From: Bacillota bacterium
Lineage (GTDB): Bacteria > Bacillota > Clostridia > Oscillospirales > Acutalibacteraceae
Reading direction: 5' to 3'
NCBI GenBank assembly: GCA_023460155.1
Contig: JAEWRF010000044.1
Span: forward strand, 1 to 13,990
DNA length: 13,990 bases
Positions 6,129-11,430 of this stretch are shown here, piece by piece. A program made the translations under genes and the position numbers. The notes beneath the pieces are model-generated. The model was not told the DNA's origin and ran no database searches. It saw nothing but the letters and a program-made list of their open reading frames with translations. The first letter of the stretch is position 1. Each line of letters begins with the position of its first letter.

Positions 6129-7226
6129 ATGTTCCGTAAGATTCTCTGCGCATGCCTTTCCGCACTGACCCTCTGTTTCGCCGGGCCGGTGTCCGGCGCC
6201 CTCGCATCCTCCGCACCAGCCGTCTCGTGGGCGGGAAAGCCGTTTTCAGAGACCGCCGTCCAGCAGGAAAACAATCTGTATCTTGCACTCGGCCCGGTCT
6301 GCGAAAAGCTTGGGTATCAGCTTGTGCGCCGCACGGACGGCACCGTTGACATGGTAAACGGCACCCTGAAAATTACCCTCGACCCCGCGCAGAACCGCAT
6401 CAATGACAACGGCCATTCGATCACGACGTACGAGCAGACGATCGAGGGAGCTTTCGGCGCGGGCTGCGTGGAGTCCGGAGGCCAGATCTGCATGGAGCGA
6501 GGCCTCATGGAGGAGTGCTTCGGACTGGATATTTCCTGGGACGCGAAGAAAAACGCCGTCTCCGTGAACCCGCTGATGGAAAACATGCTGGCCGTCGCCA
6601 CGGTGAGCGAGAATTCCGAAAGCCCCGAGCTGCTGACCGACGTGCAGTACCCGCAGTTCTCTTCGGTGGATTACCCGGCCGCGTGCGCGAAGATCAACGC
6701 GGTGTTCAAAAAGGAAGCGCAGGACGCCGTGGCGTTCGGAAAATCCAACGCCGCCGACCTGGAGGGCGTCGATTTCGGCGGGGAAACGCGGCAGTGCGCG
6801 ACCTCGTTCGACTATTCCATCCGCTATAACCGGAACGGGCTGCTCTGCGTCGTCGTGACGGATTACGAGTATTCGGGCGGCGCACACGGCGGAACCGCAC
6901 AGGTTGGCCACACGTTCGACCTTAAAACGGGAAAGGAATACTCCTTCGGCGACCTGATGAAGGATTCTTCCTACCTTCCCGGTGTGAACGCCTCCGTCCG
7001 CAAACAGATCGACGCGCGGAAATCCGACGGGGTATTTGAATTCACGGATGATCCGTTCAAGACCGTTTCGGCAAAACAGGATTTTTACCTTTCCAACCGG
7101 GGTGTCGTCGTTTATTTCCAGCAGTACGACCACTTCCCCTATGCTGCGGGGATTCAGGAGTTCGTGATTGATCCCGCGGCGCTCCGCGGCAAGCTGAAAC
7201 CCCAGTTCTCCTTCCTGGCAGCGTGA
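6129..7226 (+). CDS. Secreted stalk-domain plus DUF3298/RsiV-like protein
   Basis: 365 residues. ATG 6129 has a strong GGAGGAGG site at 6113-6120. Residues 1-27 form a signal peptide (basic FRK, then a hydrophobic core, ending near GALASS). About residues 32-150 resemble the copper amine oxidase N-terminal/stalk domain common in clostridial exported proteins: VSWAGKPF, LYLALGPVCEKLGY, then ICMERGLMEECFG and VSVNPL. About 165-360 match DUF4163/DUF3298: the conserved YSGGAHGG, HTFDLKTGKEYSFGDL, and a late YFQQYDHFPYAAG followed by FVIDP. The same fold forms the extracytoplasmic lysozyme-binding part of the anti-sigma factor RsiV. No membrane segment or sigma-binding region is present here, so it is not itself an anti-sigma factor. 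Its role outside the cell is unknown. No partner gene is adjacent. Confidence 0.85.
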   Translation: MFRKILCACLSALTLCFAGPVSGALASSAPAVSWAGKPFSETAVQQENNLYLALGPVCEKLGYQLVRRTDGTVDMVNGTLKITLDPAQNRINDNGHSITTYEQTIEGAFGAGCVESGGQICMERGLMEECFGLDISWDAKKNAVSVNPLMENMLAVATVSENSESPELLTDVQYPQFSSVDYPAACAKINAVFKKEAQDAVAFGKSNAADLEGVDFGGETRQCATSFDYSIRYNRNGLLCVVVTDYEYSGGAHGGTAQVGHTFDLKTGKEYSFGDLMKDSSYLPGVNASVRKQIDARKSDGVFEFTDDPFKTVSAKQDFYLSNRGVVVYFQQYDHFPYAAGIQEFVIDPAALRGKLKPQFSFLAA

Positions 7227-7243
7227 CGCTGCATCCAAGGGCC

Positions 7244-7258
7244 CGCCGCTTCGCGGCG
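7244..7258 (+). terminator. GC-rich hairpin after the DUF3298 gene
   Basis: CGCCGC (7244-7249) pairs with GCGGCG (7253-7258) around a TTC loop, 18 bases after the stop codon. No T-tract follows, so its role as a terminator is uncertain. The rest of 7227-7376 holds no clear promoter with both boxes correctly spaced. Confidence 0.3.
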
Positions 7259-7376
7259 TGTGACAATGCGACCCTGTTCCGGCGGGACTGTCTTGAGAAA
7301 TGCCGATATATGATAGCGGCGCAGTTTTATAAAATTTGAATGCAAGCACAGCCCGCGAAGGGGAGAGAAGAATAAA

Positions 7377-7790
7377 ATGGAAGAAATTATTGTGAAAACC
7401 GGATTTGAGAATATGGATTATGACCGGGTGACCCAAATGCTTTCCCGCTCCTATTGGGTGCCGGGAATCCAAAGGGAAACCGTAGAGCGGGCGGCGGCGC
7501 ATTCCGCCGAGACCGTCGGGGCGTTTGCCGGCGGCGTTCAAATCGGGTATGCGCGCGTCATTTCCGACCTGACCCGCTTTGCCTATCTTGCGGATGTGTT
7601 TGTGGACGAAGGCTTCCGCGGCCGGGGCATCGCCAAAAGAATGATTTCCCACCTGCTCGGCCTGCCGGAGTTCGCCACGGTTGCCCGGTGGGTGCTTACC
7701 ACGAAAGATGCGCAGGGGCTTTATCAAAAGCTCGGCTTTCAAACCATTTCAAACCCGGAAAACTGGCTGATGCTTCAAAACAAAAAATAA
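7377..7790 (+). CDS. GNAT-family N-acetyltransferase
   Basis: 137 residues from ATG 7377, with AAGGGGAGAG at 7359-7366 as ribosome site. The acetyl-CoA-binding motif A is clear: ADVFVDEGFRGRGIAKRMI, with the R-x-x-G-x-G/A signature at Arg81-Ala86. A C-terminal LYQKLGFQTI is the usual motif B end. GNAT enzymes transfer an acetyl group from acetyl-CoA to an amine; the acceptor here cannot be told. The gene is short but complete for a single-domain GNAT. It stands alone and converges on the lipoprotein gene, sharing the terminator at 7800-7825. Confidence 0.92.
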   Translation: MEEIIVKTGFENMDYDRVTQMLSRSYWVPGIQRETVERAAAHSAETVGAFAGGVQIGYARVISDLTRFAYLADVFVDEGFRGRGIAKRMISHLLGLPEFATVARWVLTTKDAQGLYQKLGFQTISNPENWLMLQNKK

Positions 7791-7799
7791 AAAAGCGAA

Positions 7800-7825
7800 G
7801 GCCGGAATCCGAAAGGATTCCGGCC
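7800..7825. terminator. Bidirectional terminator between convergent genes
   Basis: A perfect 11-bp stem (GGCCGGAATCC, 7800-7810, with 7815-7825) capped by a GAAA tetraloop. On the minus strand it is followed by TTCGCTTTTTTATTTTTT, an excellent T-tract for the lipoprotein gene. On the plus strand only CCTGTTCTT follows, so it is weaker for the GNAT gene. Confidence 0.88.
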
Positions 7826-7847
7826 CCTGTTCTTGGTATAATAAAAA

Positions 7848-8297
7848 TCAGTATTTCGCCGCTTTGACGAGGTTGTCCGCTTCGTCCTTGTTCGTTACCT
7901 TGGCCTGACACGAAAGCAGTGTGGAGTCCATGCGCACGATCACGTAATAAAGCTCCCCGTTCGTCACGGTGTACCGGCTGTAGGTGGCGGAATCGACGCT
8001 CTGCCCGCCGCCGGAGGGCGACACCGTTTTTTTCTGGGCCGAGAACTGGTCCGACGCCGAGGAAGCGTCCTTGAACACCGTAAAGGTGATGGTGGTGTCG
8101 GATTCCGCCTTTGTCGCCGTAAGCGATTTCGTTACGGAGGAGTCCGAGGCCCCAGCGGCCTCTACCTTGAAGCCCTGGCTTTTCGCCAGCTTTTCGAAGC
8201 TGTCCGCCGTCAGCGGCGTGCGCGCCGAGCAGCCGGAAACGGCCAGTACGGCAGCCGCGGCGAGAACGGCCGCGACAAATTTAATGAATTTTTTCAC
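7848..8297 (-). CDS. Small exported lipoprotein, family not recognised
   Basis: 149 residues from a GTG start at 8297, with GGGAGG 7 bases upstream on the minus strand; a longer frame to 8360 would start before the ribosome site and overlap the promoter, so it is rejected. Residues 1-23 form a lipoprotein signal: KKFIKF, then an alanine/valine-rich core, then the lipobox AVSGC with Cys23 as the lipidation site. The mature part is about 127 residues, rich in Ser, Thr and Lys. It starts with LTADSFEKLAKSQGF, resembling a helical opening of small periplasmic or surface domains, and has a beta-rich centre (TTITFTVFKD, YSRYTVTNGELYYVIVRMDST). I cannot assign a family. The membrane outer face is the predicted location. 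It is a single gene with its own promoter and terminator. Confidence 0.85.
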   Translation of the reverse strand: MKKFIKFVAAVLAAAAVLAVSGCSARTPLTADSFEKLAKSQGFKVEAAGASDSSVTKSLTATKAESDTTITFTVFKDASSASDQFSAQKKTVSPSGGGQSVDSATYSRYTVTNGELYYVIVRMDSTLLSCQAKVTNKDEADNLVKAAKY

Positions 8298-8360
8298 GAT
8301 GAAACCTCCCGTATTTGGATGCCGGTCGCCGGCAAATCTACAAAAGAGCAAGATATGCAT

Positions 8361-8389
8361 ATTATAAGCCGGAACCCCGTTCTTTACAA
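8361..8389 (-). promoter_or_regulatory. Sigma-A promoter of the lipoprotein gene
   Basis: Read on the minus strand: TTGTAA (complement of 8384-8389), a 17-base spacer and a perfect TATAAT (complement of 8361-8366). The transcript would start near 8354, about 55 bases before the GTG codon. Confidence 0.82.
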
Positions 8390-8515
8390 GTCCAAACCGA
8401 CGATAAAGTCGCGAGCGAAAAAAAGCGTCTTTTCGGCAGGCCGCAGACTGGCGCAGATTCGTCCGGGCAGGAAACGGAACTGATCAAATTTTACCCCCGC
8501 TGCATGTTAAATCCT

Positions 8516-8544
8516 GTATAGTCATTCGTTTCCTGCGGATAATA
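8516..8544 (+). promoter_or_regulatory. Sigma-G/sigma-F-like forespore promoter of spoVT
   Basis: GTATA (8516-8520) fits the forespore -35 pattern and GATAATA (8538-8544) fits CATnnTA in all but the first base, with a 17-base gap. Bacillus subtilis spoVT is known to be transcribed by sigma-G, which agrees. No good sigma-A pair is visible in 8400-8560, and I see nothing else in that stretch. Confidence 0.55.
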
Positions 8545-8578
8545 TGGTTTGTAAATCACCGCATGGGAGGTTATTGTT

Positions 8579-9115
8579 TTGAAAGCAACAGGAATAGTCA
8601 GGAGAATCGACGATCTCGGCAGGGTAGTAATTCCGAAGGAAATCCGCCGCACCCTGCGGATCCGCGAGGGTGACGCTCTGGAAATTTTCACAGACGCCCA
8701 GGGCGGGGTCATTTTTAAAAAATACTCTCCGGTAGGGGAGCTTTCCACCTTTGCAAGCCAATACGCCGAGGTGCTGAACCGCACGGCGGGACTGCCGATG
8801 CTCATCTGCGACCGCGATCATGTTGTCGCGGCGGCGGGCGTATCCCGGAAGGAATACCTTGAGCGCCGGGTCACCCCGGAGCTGGAGGAATGCATGCAGG
8901 CGCGCCGCTCCTTCACCAATGCGACCGGCGAAAAGCTGCAGCCGGTGGAGGGCATCGACCGGGTGGCAAGCATCGTGTGCCCGATCATCGCGGCAAGCGA
9001 CGTTACGGGGGCTGTGATCCTCCTGGAGGACGAGACCCAGACCGAACCCGACGAGACCCGCACCAAGCTGGCACAGGTCGCGGCGGCATTCCTCGGCAAA
9101 CAGATGGAAGAATAA
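8579..9115 (+). CDS. spoVT: Stage V sporulation regulator SpoVT
   Basis: 178 residues, the same length as the Bacillus protein. TTG start at 8579 with GGGAGG at 8565-8570. Residues 1-50 are the AbrB-type swapped-hairpin DNA-binding domain: it opens MKATGIVRRIDDLGRVVIPK and continues with EIRRTLRIREGDALEIF, almost identical to Bacillus SpoVT. Residues 55-178 form the GAF-like domain: LPMLICDRDHVVAAAG, then GIDRVASIVCPIIA, then GAVILLEDETQT and a final AAAFLGKQMEE. In sporulating Firmicutes SpoVT acts in the forespore, adjusting sigma-G-dependent genes for coat, germination and spore protection. The forespore-type promoter just upstream matches that role. It shows that the host probably forms spores. 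No clear terminator follows. Confidence 0.97.
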   Translation: MKATGIVRRIDDLGRVVIPKEIRRTLRIREGDALEIFTDAQGGVIFKKYSPVGELSTFASQYAEVLNRTAGLPMLICDRDHVVAAAGVSRKEYLERRVTPELEECMQARRSFTNATGEKLQPVEGIDRVASIVCPIIAASDVTGAVILLEDETQTEPDETRTKLAQVAAAFLGKQMEE

Positions 9116-9139
9116 ACCCGCACGTTTTTTCGAATACAC

Positions 9140-9168
9140 TTGCATTTTCCGGATCAATGTGATAAAAT
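9140..9168 (+). promoter_or_regulatory. Promoter of the rimP-nusA-infB operon
   Basis: TTGCAT (9140-9145), a 17-base spacer and TAAAAT (9163-9168), preceded by TGA so that the -10 is of the extended TGn type. A start near 9175 lies just ahead of the leader hairpin. Confidence 0.75.
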
Positions 9169-9192
9169 ACCATAGGAATATAAAGAAAGATG

Positions 9193-9217
9193 AAAGAGTG
9201 GGGCAACCCGCTCTTTT
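9193..9217 (+). ncRNA. RimP-leader-like hairpin
   Basis: AAAGAGTGGG (9193-9202) pairs with CCCGCTCTTT (9207-9216), one pair being T-G, around a GCAA tetraloop; TTGTTTG continues after it. A hairpin of this kind between the promoter and rimP is the described RimP leader of Firmicutes, which may act as an attenuator or protective element. The T-rich 3' flank means it could also stop transcription. The assignment is by look and position. Confidence 0.6.
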
Positions 9218-9241
9218 GTTTGTATTATGAGGTGAAGAGGA

Positions 9242-9745
9242 TTGTCGGAAGGGAAAAAGGGATCCAATACCGAGTTCGTCGTGTGGAAGCTGGCGAAGCC
9301 GATCGCCGAGGGACTGGGGCTGTCCATATGGGATGTCCGCTATGTCCGGGAGGGCGGGAACTGGTTTCTCCGCATTTTTATCGATAAGCCCGGTGGGGTG
9401 GGAATTGACGACTGTGAGGCGATGAGCCGCGCGGTGAACGGCCCGCTGGATGAGCTGGACCCGATCCGGGAATCTTACTGCATGGAGGTTTCCTCGCCTG
9501 GGCTGAACCGGGTTCTTACGCGGGAAGAGCATTTCCGCGCGTTCAGCGGCGCCTGTGTTGCCGTGAGGCTGATCCGGCCTCTGGAGGACGGCAGGCGCGT
9601 GCTGCGGGGCAGCCTTGAAGGTTTTGAAGGAGGGGTATTGACCCTTCTGCTTGAATCGGGGGAGAAAGCGGAGATCCGGCTGAAGGATTCCGCGTGGGTG
9701 AAGCTTTTGGAAGATGACGAACTGGAGGAGATTGAGGAATCATGA
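9242..9745 (+). CDS. rimP: Ribosome maturation factor RimP
   Basis: 167 residues. The TTG start at 9242 follows a GAGGTGAAGAGGA stretch. RimP binds 30S precursors and helps assemble the small subunit in the cytosol. The first domain has the typical LGLSIWDVRYVREGGNWFLRIFID, followed by GIDDCEAMSRAV. The signature DPIRESYCMEVSSPGLNR is at residues 73-90. The C-terminal SH3-like domain includes GSLEGFEGGVLTLLLESG, and an acidic tail (LEDDELEEIEE) closes it. The stop overlaps the nusA start by ATGA, and the pair is always linked in Firmicutes. Confidence 0.96.
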   Translation: MSEGKKGSNTEFVVWKLAKPIAEGLGLSIWDVRYVREGGNWFLRIFIDKPGGVGIDDCEAMSRAVNGPLDELDPIRESYCMEVSSPGLNRVLTREEHFRAFSGACVAVRLIRPLEDGRRVLRGSLEGFEGGVLTLLLESGEKAEIRLKDSAWVKLLEDDELEEIEES

Positions 9746-10806
9746 ACACCGAGATTTTTGACGCGCTGAACCTGCTGGAAAAGGAGCGGGGCATTTCCGC
9801 CGATTTTATGATCGACCGCATTAAAAAGGCGATTGTGACGGCGTGCAAAAGCAGCTACGGCAACGAGGACTGCGTGGTGAACGTGGACCCGGCCAAGGGG
9901 ACCTTCGAGGTTTACCTTCGCAAGACCGTCGTTGAGGACATAACCGATAAAGGCAAGGAAATCACGCTGGAAAAGGCGAGGGAGCTTGACCCCACCGCTA
10001 CGGAGGACGACAAGGTCGCCGTTCCGCTCGACACCAAGGAGTTCGGGCGCATTGCGGCGCAGACGGCCCGCAACATCATCCGCCAGGGCATCCGCGACGG
10101 CGAGCGCGACCGCATGCTGCAGGAATTTGAAAGCAAGCATCAGGAACTGGTGAGCGCCGTGGTGGAGCAGGTTGACCCGCGCACGGGCGCGGCGACGCTT
10201 TCCATCGGCAAGGCGGAGGCGGTTCTGCCGAAGGCGGAGCAGGTTGCCGGCGAGGTCCTCCGCGAGGGCGACCACATCAAGGTTTACGTCGCCGACGTCA
10301 AGGAAACCGAAAAGGGACCCCGGGCCATCATCAGCCGCATTCATCCGGACCTTGTCAAGCGCCTGTTCGAGGCCGAGGTGCCGGAAATCTACGACGGAAC
10401 GGTGGAAATCCGGGCTGTTTCACGTGAAGCAGGTTCCCGCACGAAGATCGCCGTTTTAAGCCACAATCCCGATGTCGACGCCGTCGGCTCCTGCATCGGC
10501 GCGAGGGGCATGCGCGTCAACCACATTGTTGCCGAGCTCAGCGGGGAGAAGATCGACATCGTCGAGTACAGCGACGACCCGCAGAAGTTCATCGCTTCGG
10601 CGCTTTCGCCCGCCAGCGTGCTTTCGGTTACGCCGGCGGAAGACGGTTCACGCGCCTGCCGCGTCACCGTTCCGGACGATCAGCTTTCGCTCGCCATCGG
10701 CAACAAGGGGCAGAACGCCCGTCTTGCCGCCCGGCTGACGGGCTGGAAGATCGACATAAAGCCGCAGAGCGGCTTCTTCGGCGACGAGGAAAAGCCTGTG
10801 GAATAA
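9742..10806 (+). CDS. nusA: Transcription termination/antitermination factor NusA
   Basis: 354 residues, the short Gram-positive form without the AR repeats of proteobacteria. ATG 9742 overlaps the rimP stop. The N-terminal RNA-polymerase-binding domain (about 1-130) opens MNTEIFDALNLLEKERGI. The S1 domain (about 134-200) follows, then KH1 with GSCIGARGMRVNHIVAEL and KH2 with DQLSLAIGNKGQNARLAARL, ending in WKIDIK. NusA modulates pausing and termination and binds nascent RNA through S1-KH1-KH2. The last ten or so residues are acidic. Nothing is missing. Confidence 0.98.
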   Translation: MNTEIFDALNLLEKERGISADFMIDRIKKAIVTACKSSYGNEDCVVNVDPAKGTFEVYLRKTVVEDITDKGKEITLEKARELDPTATEDDKVAVPLDTKEFGRIAAQTARNIIRQGIRDGERDRMLQEFESKHQELVSAVVEQVDPRTGAATLSIGKAEAVLPKAEQVAGEVLREGDHIKVYVADVKETEKGPRAIISRIHPDLVKRLFEAEVPEIYDGTVEIRAVSREAGSRTKIAVLSHNPDVDAVGSCIGARGMRVNHIVAELSGEKIDIVEYSDDPQKFIASALSPASVLSVTPAEDGSRACRVTVPDDQLSLAIGNKGQNARLAARLTGWKIDIKPQSGFFGDEEKPVE

Positions 10807-10847
10807 CAAGTGGATTCCGATATAATTTCTTAGAGGACGGATGCTTT

Positions 10848-11117
10848 ATGCAGAAAAAAAGAGTTCCCATGCGCATGTGCGCCGGGTGCGGAGAAATGAA
10901 AACCAAAAAGGAACTGGTTCGGGTGGTGCGTTCCCCGGAGGGGGAAATCAGCCTGGACCTGACGGGGCGCAAGCCCGGCCGCGGCGCCTATGTCTGCAGA
11001 AGCATCGATTGCCTGAAAGCGGCGCGGAAGGGCAGACGGTTCGAAAAAGCCTTTTCCTGCAGGATACCGGACGAGGTATATGACCGCATGGAGGAGGAAT
11101 TGAGCCGGAATGAATGA
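10848..11117 (+). CDS. rnpM: YlxR/RnpM family RNA-binding protein
   Basis: 89 residues from ATG 10848, AGAGGA at 10832-10837. The DUF448 signature is present: RMCAGCGEMK near the start and GRGAYVC at residues 44-50, then a basic helix with CLKAARKGRRFEKAF. Four cysteines (11, 14, 50, 55) are arranged as two pairs, which might hold a metal; this is only an observation. YlxR (RnpM) is known to bind RNase P RNA and modulate it. The gene lies between nusA and ylxQ, 41 bases after nusA, and overlaps ylxQ by 8 bases. Confidence 0.95.
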   Translation: MQKKRVPMRMCAGCGEMKTKKELVRVVRSPEGEISLDLTGRKPGRGAYVCRSIDCLKAARKGRRFEKAFSCRIPDEVYDRMEEELSRNE

Positions 11118-11430
11118 AAAGCTGCTGCACCTGCTCGGGATCGCAAGGAAGGCCGGAAGGCTTACCCTGGGGACCGACGCGGCGAAGGAATCGCTCCAAA
11201 AGCGGAAAACGGTACTGGTGCTTTTGGCAAGCGACCTTTCAAAGCGAACGGCGGCCGATGTTAACGAGGCTGCCCTGCAGGCCGGCGTCCCTTCCCGGAG
11301 CATCCCGCCGAATCTGGATGAGCTCGGAGCTGCGCTGGGGAAACGGGCCGGCGTGGTTGCGGTAAATGATACGGGGTTCGCAAAAAAGCTGCTCGCGCTA
11401 ATCGCGGAAATTGAGGAGGAATCTGAATAA
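11110..11430 (+). CDS. ylxQ: L7Ae/L30e-family RNA-binding protein YlxQ
   Basis: 106 residues. ATG 11110 lies inside the end of ylxR, with GGAGGAATTG before it. The L7Ae/L30e/S12e fold is recognisable by LLGIARKAGRLTLGTDAAKESL at the start (a helix-strand that contacts kink-turn RNA in relatives), then VLVLLASDLSKRT, and GVVAVNDTGFAKKLL near the end. It is probably an accessory kink-turn RNA-binding protein. It is not essential in relatives and the exact target is not settled. The stop TAA shares a base with the infB start. Confidence 0.93.
   Translation: MNEKLLHLLGIARKAGRLTLGTDAAKESLQKRKTVLVLLASDLSKRTAADVNEAALQAGVPSRSIPPNLDELGAALGKRAGVVAVNDTGFAKKLLALIAEIEEESE

Noticed and set aside
7293..7335. 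TTGAGA, TATGAT and TATAAA boxes before the GNAT gene
   Set aside because: No pair has 16-18-base spacing, so I could not define a promoter, although the gene probably has one here.
6246..7742. A 498-codon open frame on the minus strand
   Set aside because: It spans two plus-strand genes and their intergenic region, lacks a ribosome site and has no family signature; it is another GC-driven shadow.
8321..8333. GCCGG-TCG-CCGGC hairpin in the lipoprotein leader
   Set aside because: Only 5 bp, without a T-tract or a link to the ribosome site; common by chance at this GC content.
10821..10826. Perfect TATAAT between nusA and ylxR
   Set aside because: No -35 match and no TGn extension at the right distance; the genes are better explained as one operon.
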